Numbered from the stretch's first letter, positions 34,616 to 43,038 are shown. The stretch: DNA of 44,969 bases from JAAYYM01 sp964483155 (GCA_964483155.1 CAZAAC010000020.1:1-44969); one strand, 5' to 3'. Notes: generated by a model not told the origin, from the sequence alone. Numbers and translations are program-made.

Positions 34616-35995
34616 ATGTATCAAATTGATTTTAATACACCCATTCATATTCATTTTATTGGTATTGGTGGCATTAGTATGAGCGGTCTTGCTGAAATTC
34701 TTCTAAAAGAAGGTTTCTATATTTCAGGCTCTGATTCTAATGTTTCAAAATTGACAGAAGATCTTGAGCAAAAAGGAATTAAACTATATTATGGACAAAG
34801 AGCCGCAAATATTCAAGATAACATAGATTTAGTAGTATATACGGCCGCCATAAGAAGTGACAATCTCGAGCTTTCTGAAGTAATAAGACGTAATATTCCA
34901 CACATTACCAGAGCCGAGTTACTTGGTCAGATCATGAAAAACTATGAACTCCCGATTGCCGTTTCTGGTACACATGGCAAAACGACTACTACTTCTATGA
35001 TATCCCAGATTCTTCTTGGTGCAGACGCAGATCCTACACTATCAATAGGAGGTGTGCTAAAAGCATTAAACGGGAATATTCGTGTTGGTGGTTCTAAGCT
35101 TTTTGTAACTGAAGCATGTGAGTATACTAATAGTTTTCTAAGTTTTTTTCCGAAAATTAGCATCATTTTAAATATAGAAGAAGACCATATGGATTTTTTT
35201 AAAGATATTTTTGAGATACGTAACTCTTTTCGTCGTTTCGCAGAATTACTGCCTGCTGATGGTACACTTATCATAAATACGGATATCGATGATTATGAAG
35301 AATTAATTGAAGGATTGTCCTGTAATATCATTACATTCGGGCTTCAACATAAGGCTGATTATTCGGCTGAAAATATAATTTTTGATACCAATGCTTGTGC
35401 TACTTTTAATTTAATCCATAACAATAAATCAATAGACAGCTTTACTTTACAGGTTCCAGGAATACATAATGTATCAAATTCTTTAGCAGCTATTGCTTTG
35501 GCAGACTTACTTCTCATTGATTTGGATACTATTAAAAAATCTTTGTATGTTTTTTCAGGCACCATACGACGTTTTGAATATAAAGGCTGTATAGGCGGTG
35601 TAACCATAATAGATGATTACGCACATCATCCTACAGAAATTGCTGCCACACTATCTGCAGCTAAAAATTATCCTCACGAAACCACTTGGTGTGTATTCCA
35701 ACCACATACTTATACTAGAACAAAGGCTTTTTTGAATGATTTTGCCAATTCTTTATCCTTAGCTGATAAGGTTGTTTTGACTGATATCTATGCTGCCAGA
35801 GAATCTGATACATTAGGTGTCAGCTCCAAAGATTTGCTTCGTGAATTGCATAAATTGAATGTTGAAGCTTACTATTTTCCTTCTTTTGATGAAATTGAAA
35901 ATTTTTTATTAGAAAATTGTATTCACGGAGATTTGTTAATAACTATGGGAGCCGGAGACGTCGTTAAAATCGGCGAAAGTTTACTTGGCAAATAA
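34616..35995 (+). CDS. murC: UDP-N-acetylmuramate-L-alanine ligase
   Basis: Adds L-alanine to UDP-MurNAc, the first amino acid of the peptidoglycan stem. The 459-residue length is typical. The N-terminal Rossmann segment IHFIGIGGISMSGLAEIL binds the UDP sugar, GTHGKTTTTSMIS at 118-130 is the ATP loop, EACEYTNSFLSFFP and HNVSNSLAAIALA are Mur ligase signatures, and DDYAHHPTEI opens the C-terminal domain. AGGAAG precedes the ATG. The next genes on this strand encode replication proteins behind their own promoter, and a terminator-like stem lies directly after murC. Confidence 0.95.
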   Translation: MYQIDFNTPIHIHFIGIGGISMSGLAEILLKEGFYISGSDSNVSKLTEDLEQKGIKLYYGQRAANIQDNIDLVVYTAAIRSDNLELSEVIRRNIPHITRAELLGQIMKNYELPIAVSGTHGKTTTTSMISQILLGADADPTLSIGGVLKALNGNIRVGGSKLFVTEACEYTNSFLSFFPKISIILNIEEDHMDFFKDIFEIRNSFRRFAELLPADGTLIINTDIDDYEELIEGLSCNIITFGLQHKADYSAENIIFDTNACATFNLIHNNKSIDSFTLQVPGIHNVSNSLAAIALADLLLIDLDTIKKSLYVFSGTIRRFEYKGCIGGVTIIDDYAHHPTEIAATLSAAKNYPHETTWCVFQPHTYTRTKAFLNDFANSLSLADKVVLTDIYAARESDTLGVSSKDLLRELHKLNVEAYYFPSFDEIENFLLENCIHGDLLITMGAGDVVKIGESLLGK

Positions 35996-35996
35996 T

Positions 35997-36163
35997 CTGT
36001 CCACATTATCCACATCTTTTGAGAATTTATTTTGAAATCAGATGTGGATTTTATATTTACATAATACTTTCTCAGATTTTACAATTTCTTATTAAACACT
36101 AGGTTTCTTATATCAACATAAAGAATTAACATTTTTTTGTCCACACTTTTCACATTATCCACA
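35997..36163 (+). promoter_or_regulatory. cluster of DnaA-box sequences
   Basis: Two perfect DnaA boxes TTATCCACA lie at 36006-36014 and 36155-36163. TTGTCCACA at 36137-36145 is one base off, CTGTCCACA at 35997-36005 is two off and directly abuts the first perfect box, and TGTGGATTT at 36044-36052 is an inverted two-off copy. All lie in 167 bases upstream of a DnaD/DnaC operon. This accounts for most of the 321-base gap. Confidence 0.6.
36008..36058 (+). terminator. probable murC terminator
   Basis: ATCCACATCT (36008-36017) pairs perfectly with AGATGTGGAT (36040-36049) over a 22-base loop, followed by TTTATATTT. The loop is long for an intrinsic terminator, and the stem contains two of the DnaA-like boxes. 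Confidence 0.55.
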
Positions 36164-36232
36164 TTATCGGAAACCCGCTAAAAATGCGGACTTTTCAGCA
36201 AATTTAGTGTTTCTTTTTTTGAAACGTTGTGC

Positions 36233-36275
36233 TATAATTCATCTTACTTGAGTTGGTTCTCAAATGCCTTTGAGA
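36233..36275 (+). promoter_or_regulatory. promoter -10 and alternative hairpins of the DnaD operon
   Basis: A perfect TATAAT at 36233-36238 lacks a clear -35. Downstream, TTGAG (36249-36253) and TTTGAGA (36269-36275) can each pair with the same CTCAA/TCTCAAA segment (36258-36264), giving two exclusive stems in the mRNA leader. A tiny frame encoding MSLNIRIG (36282-36308) follows and ends just before the DnaD-like gene. Confidence 0.35.
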
Positions 36276-36316
36276 GGGGCAATGAGTTTAAATATTAGAA
36301 TTGGGTGAGTGAGAAA

Positions 36317-37405
36317 ATGAGTCAAATAACGCTTTACAGTGATTGCAATATTGATGCCACAATTGTTTCAAATAAATTCATAGATGACTATATGCAGAGT
36401 GCAAATGATGCACAGATAAAAATATATCTATATTTACTTAGATGTATGTCTGCCAATATGCCTATTTCCGTATCACTTATTGCGGACTGTTTTAATTATA
36501 CTGAGAAAGACGTTATTCGCGCTTTAAAATTCTGGGAAAAATCTAAGTTACTCTCTTTGGATTTTGATAATTCAAAAAATCTGGTTGGTATCAAGCTTCA
36601 TGATTTAAATTCTACCGAAAATTCAACTACGAATTCTTTTCGTGAAGATCATTTACCTATAGCTGTTCTTGTTGAGAAACCGGTTTCATCGCAAAAGGAC
36701 AATATATTCCATCTGCCTTCAAAACCTGATTATTCTTTAGATAGACTGGCGGAATTTAAAGAAAAAGATGATATTGCACAATTGCTTTTTATTGCTGAAC
36801 AGTATATTGGCAAAACACTTAGTAGCACTGAGATTTCTACTTTGTTATTTATGTATGATTCTTTACATTTTTCGACTGATTTAATTGAATATTTGATTGA
36901 ATATTGTGTTAATAATAAAAAGAAAAGTATGCGATATATGGAAACCGTAGCTATATCCTGGGCAGAATCAGGCATTTCAACTGTAGAAGAAGCTAAAGAA
37001 AATGTAGGACTTTATCGCAAAGAAGTTTATGAGATATTAAAGGCACTTGGCCTTTCTGGCAGAAATCCCGTCGAACCCGAAATGGTTTTTATCAAAAAAT
37101 GGACTGATATTTATGGGTTTGATACAGAGATTATCATAGAAGCATGCAATCGCACTATGAAAACCACACATACTGCAAGTTTTGAATATGCCGACTCTAT
37201 TCTGGCTAGTTGGAAACAAAATAATGTTAAACATTATAATGATATTAAGGTTTTAGATGAAAAGTTTAAGATAGCAAAACAAAACAGTTCTTTACCTAAA
37301 TCACCAGCAGGTTCAAATGTTTTAAATACAAATAATAAATTTAATAATTTTAATCAACGTTCCTATGATTTCTCTGAACTAGAAAAGGAAATCCTCAGCA
37401 ACTGA
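36317..37405 (+). CDS. DnaD/DnaB-like replication initiation protein with two DnaD domains
   Basis: A 362-residue protein of the Firmicutes DnaB/DnaD primosome family, which remodels DNA and helps load the replicative helicase. The N-terminal part (to ~80) looks like a winged helix (QIKIYLYLLRCMSANMPISV). Two DnaD C-terminal-type domains follow, one ending YMETVAISWAESGISTVEEA and one ending FEYADSILASWKQNNVKHYN, each with the Tyr-Ile-x(n)-W pattern. The C-terminal tail is Asn-rich. ATG at 36317 is taken; a GTG four codons up is possible. It is followed after 27 bases by a DnaC-type ATPase, the expected partner, and preceded by a DnaA-box cluster. Confidence 0.85.
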   Translation: MSQITLYSDCNIDATIVSNKFIDDYMQSANDAQIKIYLYLLRCMSANMPISVSLIADCFNYTEKDVIRALKFWEKSKLLSLDFDNSKNLVGIKLHDLNSTENSTTNSFREDHLPIAVLVEKPVSSQKDNIFHLPSKPDYSLDRLAEFKEKDDIAQLLFIAEQYIGKTLSSTEISTLLFMYDSLHFSTDLIEYLIEYCVNNKKKSMRYMETVAISWAESGISTVEEAKENVGLYRKEVYEILKALGLSGRNPVEPEMVFIKKWTDIYGFDTEIIIEACNRTMKTTHTASFEYADSILASWKQNNVKHYNDIKVLDEKFKIAKQNSSLPKSPAGSNVLNTNNKFNNFNQRSYDFSELEKEILSN

Positions 37406-37432
37406 CCTGTTTTCAATATATGGAGGGTGATT

Positions 37433-38404
37433 ATGGCACTCACGAATACACAGTACAATGTTATATTTAGAGATTATGAAGATGCGCAGTTACAAAACAG
37501 ACATTTACTTGAAGAACATAAAGAAGAAGTATATGATCTTATCCCAGAATATAAAGATATAGATTCTTTAATTGCACAAGTTTCTCTTGAACATGGTAAG
37601 CGCTATGTATCTGGAGACGAAAATGCTTTGTCTGAGATGCGTGAAGAACTGACACGATTAACTGGACGAAAAAATCAGTTGCTTAACGAATATGGGTTCC
37701 CATCAGACTACTTGTCTCTTGGTTATAAGTGTGAACTTTGCAAGGATACTGGGTATGTGGATGGAAAAAAATGCTATTGTTTAGAGCAGGCAATCATCAG
37801 TATGCTTTATACACAGTCAAACATAAAATCTGTTTTGGAAAAAGAGAACTTTGACAATTTCTCTTATGAGTATTATAATCAGACCGAAGCCGTACAAATA
37901 AAGAAAATTGTAGATGAGAGTAAAAGTTATATTGCACACTTCGATCGTGATTACCGTAACCTCTTTTTTTATGGTAATGTAGGCGTAGGCAAAACTTTTT
38001 TAACCAATTGTATTGCAAAAGAATTATTAGAAAGCGGTCATTCTGTGATTTATTTTACAGCATTTCAACTTTTTGATGTACTTGCAAAGCATACTTTTCG
38101 ACCTTATAATTCTTTGGCTGATAACGAAAGTATCTATGACCATGTTTTTAATTGTGATTTACTAATTATTGATGATTTAGGAACAGAGACAACTAATTCT
38201 TTTGTTTCTTCACAATTATTTTTGATTCTAAATGAACGTTACTTAAGAAAGAAATCAACGATTATTTCTACTAATCTTTCTTTAGAAAATGTAGCAAAAC
38301 AATATTCAGAAAGAACTTTTTCTAGAATATCTGGCTATTATCAAATATTTAAATTTGATGTACAAGATATTCGACTAAAGAAAAAACTGAAAAGTAATCA
38401 GTGA
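37433..38404 (+). CDS. DnaC/DnaI-like helicase-loader ATPase
   Basis: A 323-residue AAA+ ATPase that by family places the hexameric replicative helicase on DNA. The N-terminal ~100 residues are helical. A cysteine motif CELCKDTGYVDGKKCYCLEQ looks like a zinc site and is typical of clostridial DnaC-like proteins. Walker A is FYGNVGVGKTFLTNCIAKEL, Walker B is LLIIDDLGTET, and sensor 1 is STNLSLE. The ATG at 37433 has GGAGG upstream. It is the second gene of the DnaD-like operon and is followed after 16 bases by prs. Confidence 0.88.
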   Translation: MALTNTQYNVIFRDYEDAQLQNRHLLEEHKEEVYDLIPEYKDIDSLIAQVSLEHGKRYVSGDENALSEMREELTRLTGRKNQLLNEYGFPSDYLSLGYKCELCKDTGYVDGKKCYCLEQAIISMLYTQSNIKSVLEKENFDNFSYEYYNQTEAVQIKKIVDESKSYIAHFDRDYRNLFFYGNVGVGKTFLTNCIAKELLESGHSVIYFTAFQLFDVLAKHTFRPYNSLADNESIYDHVFNCDLLIIDDLGTETTNSFVSSQLFLILNERYLRKKSTIISTNLSLENVAKQYSERTFSRISGYYQIFKFDVQDIRLKKKLKSNQ

Positions 38405-38420
38405 AAGAGAGGAACCATTT

Positions 38421-39605
38421 ATGCCCATTCGCGAGGAAAAGCGTAACCTTGAAACGATTCCTGTAGGATCTCTTGGCATGATTCCACTAGAAGGGTGTAA
38501 AGCCCTTGGTGAGAAAATTGACAAGTATCTTGTAGCCTGGAGAATAGAAAGAAAGAATGAACACAAATCAAATCTTGCATTTTCCGGCTATCAAAGAGAC
38601 ACTTACATTTTAGATGCTCAGGTTTCCAGATTTGGAACTGGCGAAGCAAAAGGTATTATTAACGAATCCGTTCGCGGTACAGATTTGTATTTACTGGTAG
38701 ATGTTGGTAATTATAGTTTGACCTATTCACTATGTGGACATGAGAATCACATGTCTCCTGATGACCATTATCAAGATCTAAAACGAGTAATTGCAGCTGT
38801 CGGTGGCAAGGCAAGAAGGATTACAGTTATTATGCCTTTTCTTTATGAAAGCAGACAGCATAAACGTAGTGCCAGAGAATCTCTTGACTGCGCAATCGCT
38901 TTGCAGGAATTAGTTCATATGGGTGTTGACAATATTATTACCTTTGATGCACACGATGTTAGAGTACAGAATGCGATTCCCTTACATGGCTTTGAAACAG
39001 TCCAACCTGCTTATCAGTTTGTAAAAGGATTACTTAGAAATATTCCAAATATTATTCTCGATTCTGATCATATGATGGTGGTCAGTCCTGATGAAGGCGG
39101 CATGAGCCGTGCGATTTATATTGCTAACGTACTTGGCCTTGATATGGGCATGTTTTACAAGAGAAGAGATTATACAAAAATTGTAAACGGTCATAATCCT
39201 ATTCTTTCGCATGAGTTTCTTGGTAGTTCGATTGAAGGCAAAGATGTACTTGTTGTAGATGATATGATTTCTTCAGGTGAGAGTGTACTTGATGTTGCAA
39301 GACAATTAAAAAATCGAAATGCTGGACGCATCTTTATTGCATCTACGTTTGGACTTTTTACAAATGGTCTTCAGAAATTTGATGTGGCGTACGAGGCTGG
39401 ATTATTTGACAAAATTCTGACTACAAATTTAATTTACCAAACACCGGAATTATTGGAAAAACCTTATTATATTAATTGTGATATGAGTAAATATATTGCA
39501 TATCTGATTGATACATTAAATCATGATACTTCTATCAGCGATCTTCTAAATCCAAGTAAGCGCATTCAGTCATTAGTAGCTTCTTATAATGAAAATAATA
39601 TGTAG
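38421..39605 (+). CDS. prs: ribose-phosphate pyrophosphokinase, long form
   Basis: Makes PRPP from ribose-5-phosphate and ATP for purine, pyrimidine, His, Trp and NAD synthesis. At 394 residues it is some 75 longer than the usual ~315, with extra sequence at the N terminus and after the nucleotide-binding region. Key motifs are present though divergent: DAHD at 176-179 (usually DLH), SPDEGG at 222-227, KRR at 247-249, and the PRPP loop VDDMISSGES at 279-288 (usually DDMIDTAGT). AGAGGA gives the ribosome site. It ends the DnaD-DnaC-prs operon, with a strong terminator. Confidence 0.88.
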   Translation: MPIREEKRNLETIPVGSLGMIPLEGCKALGEKIDKYLVAWRIERKNEHKSNLAFSGYQRDTYILDAQVSRFGTGEAKGIINESVRGTDLYLLVDVGNYSLTYSLCGHENHMSPDDHYQDLKRVIAAVGGKARRITVIMPFLYESRQHKRSARESLDCAIALQELVHMGVDNIITFDAHDVRVQNAIPLHGFETVQPAYQFVKGLLRNIPNIILDSDHMMVVSPDEGGMSRAIYIANVLGLDMGMFYKRRDYTKIVNGHNPILSHEFLGSSIEGKDVLVVDDMISSGESVLDVARQLKNRNAGRIFIASTFGLFTNGLQKFDVAYEAGLFDKILTTNLIYQTPELLEKPYYINCDMSKYIAYLIDTLNHDTSISDLLNPSKRIQSLVASYNENNM

Positions 39606-39606
39606 T

Positions 39607-39647
39607 AAAAGCGATGCATTGTTTCATACAAATGCATCGCTTTTTTT
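39607..39647 (+). terminator. prs terminator
   Basis: AAAAGCGATGCATT (39607-39620) pairs perfectly with AATGCATCGCTTTT (39631-39644), and more Ts follow. The A/T-rich outer arms also allow it to act for ahcY on the other strand. Confidence 0.9.
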
Positions 39648-39672
39648 ATTTGTTACTATTTCATTCTGCAAT

Positions 39673-40911
39673 TTAGCTGTTTAAATATTTTTCCTGCTCT
39701 TCCGTTAATTGATCAATATATTTGCCAAGAAACGCAAGTTTTCGAATAGCTACATCGTTATCAACTTCTCTAGGTACATCAATTAGTTTCTCTGTTAATT
39801 CATTCTCGTGCTCCACAAGATACTTTGCGCTGAGCGCTTGAATTGCAAAACTCATATCCATAATCTCTGCTGGATGACCATCTCCCGCTGCCAAATTCAC
39901 AAGGCGACCTTCAGCAAGAATAAATATCCATTGTCCAGTAGGGAGCTTATAACCCCGAATATTCTTTCTCATTTCACGTGTTTCTGTTGCAATCTCACGA
40001 AGACCTGCCATATCAATCTCGCAGTCAAAATGTCCTGCATTACATAAAATTGCGCCGTCCTTCATTGCTGCAAAATCCTCTGCATCAATTACTTTATCGC
40101 AACCCGTTACTGTTATAAAAAAGTCTCCAACTTTAGCTGCCTCTATCATGGGCATAACATCGAATCCATCCATTACTGCTTCTATTGCTTTTACAGGATC
40201 AATTTCTGTTACAATAACACGTGCGCCGAGGCCTTTTGCTCTCATTGCCACGCCCTTACCACACCAACCATAACCTGCTACAACTACCATCTTCCCTGCT
40301 ACTATTAAGTTTGTTGTTCTATTTATCCCGTCCCATACAGACTGTCCCGTACCATAGCGGTTATCAAAAAAATGTTTGCAGTCGGCATTATTTACTTTTA
40401 CCATTGGAAACTTTAATGCTTTATTTCTATTCATTGCCTCTAGTCTAATAATACCAGTTGTTGTCTCTTCACATCCTCCAATAACATTAGGAATTAAGTC
40501 TACAAACTCTGTATGCATCATATTAACCAAATCGCCGCCGTCATCAATGATGATATTAGGACCCACTTTTAGCACATTACGAATATGCCTATCATATTCA
40601 TCTGGTGTACAATCATACCATGCATGCACCTCTAATCCTGCTGATACAAGTGCAGCAGCCACATCATCTTGTGTAGATAAAGGATTTGAACCTGTGATAT
40701 ACATCTCTGCCCCACCTGCAGCCAGTACCTTGCACAAATATGCTGTCTTTGCTTCTAAGTGTACAGATAGAGCTACCTTTTTACCTTTAAAAGGCTTTGT
40801 TTCCGTAAATTCCTTTTCCAAAGTCCTAAGCAAGTCACAGTTTCTCTTGACCCATTCAATCTTTCTCTCACCCGCTTCGGCTAAGTTAATGTCTCTGATT
40901 TCACTACTCAT
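39673..40911 (-). CDS. ahcY: adenosylhomocysteinase (short, archaeal/Thermotoga-like form)
   Basis: Cleaves S-adenosylhomocysteine to adenosine and homocysteine, removing the inhibitor left by methyltransferases. The 412-residue protein keeps the substrate residues in DDGGDL, GGCEETTTGI and VNNADCKHFFDN (Lys179), plus the NAD-binding GYGWCGKGVAMRAKGLGA. It lacks the C-terminal DHYRY tail of the common form. Unusual points are GYGWCGKG instead of GYGDVGKG and STQDD instead of STQDH. ATG at 40911 is used because the in-frame ATG five codons up is part of the GGAGG ribosome site. Many clostridia use Pfs/LuxS instead, so this route is noteworthy. Confidence 0.9.
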   Translation of the reverse strand: MSSEIRDINLAEAGERKIEWVKRNCDLLRTLEKEFTETKPFKGKKVALSVHLEAKTAYLCKVLAAGGAEMYITGSNPLSTQDDVAAALVSAGLEVHAWYDCTPDEYDRHIRNVLKVGPNIIIDDGGDLVNMMHTEFVDLIPNVIGGCEETTTGIIRLEAMNRNKALKFPMVKVNNADCKHFFDNRYGTGQSVWDGINRTTNLIVAGKMVVVAGYGWCGKGVAMRAKGLGARVIVTEIDPVKAIEAVMDGFDVMPMIEAAKVGDFFITVTGCDKVIDAEDFAAMKDGAILCNAGHFDCEIDMAGLREIATETREMRKNIRGYKLPTGQWIFILAEGRLVNLAAGDGHPAEIMDMSFAIQALSAKYLVEHENELTEKLIDVPREVDNDVAIRKLAFLGKYIDQLTEEQEKYLNS

Positions 40912-40953
40912 ATTATATTCCTCCATTAATTAGTCAGTCGAATTTTTATTAGA

Positions 40954-40979
40954 GTGATGGTCGTCTGCTCTATCATCAC
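40954..40979 (-). repeat. hairpin in the ahcY leader
   Basis: GTGATG (40954-40959) and CATCAC (40974-40979) are perfect complements with a 14-base loop, inside the ~75-base ahcY leader. No match to the known SAH or SAM riboswitches could be made by eye. Confidence 0.4.
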
Positions 40980-40997
40980 AATTTACTACAAGATAAA

Positions 40998-41027
40998 TTT
41001 TATCACACATTTAACTCTATAATCAAG
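40998..41027 (-). promoter_or_regulatory. ahcY promoter
   Basis: On the minus strand TTGATT (41027-41022) and TAAAAT (41003-40998) are 18 bases apart. The predicted transcript starts near 40991. Confidence 0.5.
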
Positions 41028-41050
41028 TTTTCCTTATGGTTTCCTTGTTT

Positions 41051-41416
41051 TTAATGTAATATAAGTAATTTTACAATTTCATAACCAGATAGATACCCTA
41101 TAATTCCCAGAAAAAGAGTACTTAAAATATAAACAAGCGCATTGCGCTCTTTGTTTCTCTGAAAGAGGTTAATGCCTTCATACATAAATGTTGAAAAAGT
41201 CGTGTATGCTCCCAAAAAGCCATCGCCTAAAAGAAGATAAGTTCTATTTTTTACATCAATGCTTGTCAGCATTCCAAGAAGTATCGCGCCTGTAATATTA
41301 ATTAAAAATGTTCCTGTCGGAAAAACTGTTTTAGATTTTTGGGATATCATTTTTCCTAATTGAAATCTACATAGTCCCCCAAACATTCCCCCGATACCAA
41401 CTAAAATCAAGTTCAA
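41051..41416 (-). CDS. crcB: CrcB/Fluc fluoride channel, subunit 2
   Basis: A 121-residue membrane protein with four hydrophobic helices. Fluc channels export toxic fluoride as antiparallel dimers. The motifs are GIGGMFGGLCRFQLG at the N terminus and GFLGAYTTFSTFMYE, with the conserved TFSTF box that lines the fluoride pore. It starts at a TTG that directly follows the stop codon of the first crcB, with AGGAG inside the upstream gene, so the two are coupled. Paired crcB genes usually form heterodimers. Confidence 0.9.
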   Translation of the reverse strand: MNLILVGIGGMFGGLCRFQLGKMISQKSKTVFPTGTFLINITGAILLGMLTSIDVKNRTYLLLGDGFLGAYTTFSTFMYEGINLFQRNKERNALVYILSTLFLGIIGYLSGYEIVKLLILH

Positions 41417-41845
41417 CTAATCCACATCTCCTTCTTGTTCGATTATATTTTTAATCTTTTCTTTTTTATTCAATAATTTAACGTTTACTTCACGAGCAAG
41501 TATTATGCCCACATATGCTGCTCCGAGCCCAAGCAGGATGCTCGCAGTCATATATAAAACTGCAGAAAAGAAATCACCATTTTTTATTAGACTACCTATT
41601 TCTTTACATAGCGTTGAAAATGTAGTAAAAGCACCTAGAATACCCGTCGTTATACCAAGGCGAAGAATAGCGTCTTCAAATACAATCATTAATATAAAAG
41701 CCATTAAAAAGGCTCCCAGAACATTTATAAAAAGAGTATTAAGTGGAATAATTTCATAATAATTATGTATTTGTATGTTTTTAATCAAATATCGTAATAC
41801 GGCTCCCATAAAACTGCCACCACCAATATAAATATATTTGCGCAT
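41417..41845 (-). CDS. crcB: CrcB/Fluc fluoride channel, subunit 1
   Basis: A 142-residue four-helix membrane protein, partner of the next gene. Motifs: IGGGSFMGAVLRYLI, NTLFINVLGAF and GILGAFTTFSTLCKE. It has a longer charged C-terminal tail (KLLNKKEKIKNIIEQEG), which should face the cytoplasm if the usual topology holds. The ATG is preceded by a weak ribosome site (AGAAAGTAGG). It is first in the operon, directly downstream of a fluoride riboswitch that ends in a terminator. Confidence 0.9.
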   Translation of the reverse strand: MRKYIYIGGGSFMGAVLRYLIKNIQIHNYYEIIPLNTLFINVLGAFLMAFILMIVFEDAILRLGITTGILGAFTTFSTLCKEIGSLIKNGDFFSAVLYMTASILLGLGAAYVGIILAREVNVKLLNKKEKIKNIIEQEGDVD

Positions 41846-41873
41846 AAATCCTACTTTCTGTCCATACCATAAA

Positions 41874-41946
41874 CAAAAAAACCGATTACTCTACTTAAAC
41901 AAGTAGAAGTCATCAGCTTTAAAGCACTTCGGCTAACGCCTTTGAT
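41874..41946 (-). ncRNA. fluoride (crcB motif) riboswitch with overlapping terminator
   Basis: The minus-strand leader of crcB contains a short stem (GGC-GTTA-GCC), GAAGT that can pair with ACTTC as the pseudoknot, GCTTTAAAGC as the second stem, and the motif GCTGATGACTTCTAC, which matches the crcB consensus 3' strand. The segment CTGATGAC-TTCTACTT also pairs with AAGTAGA-GTAATCGG in a ~15-bp terminator stem followed by a T7 run (41881-41875). Fluoride binding would hold the shared strand and let transcription proceed. Confidence 0.8.
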
Positions 41947-41967
41947 AACATTTTATTTCTGTTTTAT

Positions 41968-41996
41968 ATAATATCATATATTAAATTCCCATTCAA
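41968..41996 (-). promoter_or_regulatory. crcB operon promoter
   Basis: On the minus strand TTGAAT (41996-41991) and TATTAT (41973-41968) are 17 bases apart, just upstream of the fluoride switch. Confidence 0.55.
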
Positions 41997-42099
41997 TAGC
42001 GAACCTGCTCATAATATAAAGTGAAATAGATACTCTTGTCTTTTTTTCTATACCTTTCTTACTTTTTTTATGATAAAATTCTTATTGGGTGAGATAAAA

Positions 42100-42990
42100 A
42101 TGAAGCAACATAATAGATTACTTATACTCATAATTTTCTTTCTGCTATGCGCTATTATAATAGTCGCATTATTGTTAGTGGTAAATAATATTTCTCCAAT
42201 AGCAAGCAAGACCTCTAAACCAAATAAAATTGCTATAGTCGCAACAGAACCTGACTCTCCTACCGCAAAAACAGAAACTGTTTCTGAAAACCCAGGTATA
42301 AGCTATACGATAGAAGTGAATCGAATATCAGATAATATTTCTTTATCAAATATAATCTCTGAGAATACCACTAAAAAAGAGATCCCTATGCCTGACAGAG
42401 TTCTTTATCAAACAGGATTTTTTTATGAATCTTTATCAGATTCCATTAAGTCACGAATAACAGGCATTTCTTATCCTGTCGAAAACAGTACTATCACTTA
42501 TGAAGATCTTCGCTATGTTAGTGTACTCCACTATGACTTTAATGGCAAAGTGTGTGAAGGTGAACTCCTATGCTCCAAGGACATTGCTGAGGATTTGGTG
42601 GAAATATTCTATGACTTATATTTAGCTGCATATCCCATCGAAAAAATTTGTTTCGTTGACGAATATGGTGGAGATGACACGCTCTCTATGTTAGATAACA
42701 ATACTTCTTCTTTTAACTATCGTGTGGTGGAAGGTTCCACGACATTATCAATGCATGCTCTTGGACTCGCAATCGACATTAATCCTTTTTATAATCCCTA
42801 TGTTACTTATCCAGGCAATGTAGAATGCATTTCGCCACCCGGTTCCGAGCTCTATGCAAATCGCAACGAAGATTTTATTGCAAAAATTTCACATGATGAT
42901 TTATGTTACAAATTATTTCTAGAGCATGGGTTTACCTGGGGCGGAGACTGGATTCACTCAAAAGACTATCAGCATTTTCAAAAAAAATAG
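42100..42990 (+). CDS. membrane-anchored M15-family D-Ala-D-Ala carboxypeptidase-like protein
   Basis: A 296-residue envelope protein. Residues ~8-28 form an N-terminal anchor or signal, followed by a Lys/Thr/Ser-rich linker to about residue 95. The C-terminal part has the M15 zinc motifs: SMHALGLAIDINPF with His219 and Asp226, and DWIHSKDYQHFQ with His292. WGGDW just before carries the probable catalytic acid. It is predicted to trim D-Ala from peptidoglycan stems or to act as an L,D- or D,D-peptidase. GGGTGAG precedes the ATG at 42100; a longer frame starts ten codons up without a ribosome site. Confidence 0.82.
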   Translation: MKQHNRLLILIIFFLLCAIIIVALLLVVNNISPIASKTSKPNKIAIVATEPDSPTAKTETVSENPGISYTIEVNRISDNISLSNIISENTTKKEIPMPDRVLYQTGFFYESLSDSIKSRITGISYPVENSTITYEDLRYVSVLHYDFNGKVCEGELLCSKDIAEDLVEIFYDLYLAAYPIEKICFVDEYGGDDTLSMLDNNTSSFNYRVVEGSTTLSMHALGLAIDINPFYNPYVTYPGNVECISPPGSELYANRNEDFIAKISHDDLCYKLFLEHGFTWGGDWIHSKDYQHFQKK

Positions 42991-43009
42991 TATTATTTTT
43001 TAATATTTC

Positions 43010-43038
43010 TTGCTCGACCATTAATTTTGGTATATGAT
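43010..43038 (+). promoter_or_regulatory. queT promoter
   Basis: TTGCTC (43010-43015) and TATGAT (43033-43038) are 17 bases apart. Transcription would start around 43045, exactly at the 5' edge of the structured leader. Confidence 0.5.

Noticed and set aside
35996..36316. Replication origin (oriC)
   Set aside because: DnaA-like boxes are present, but there is no dnaA, dnaN, gyrase or rpmH nearby and no clear AT-rich unwinding repeats. A regulatory role is more likely.
40376..40933. 185-codon plus-strand frame opposite ahcY
   Set aside because: Antisense to conserved SAH hydrolase motifs; its codon pattern mirrors the real gene.
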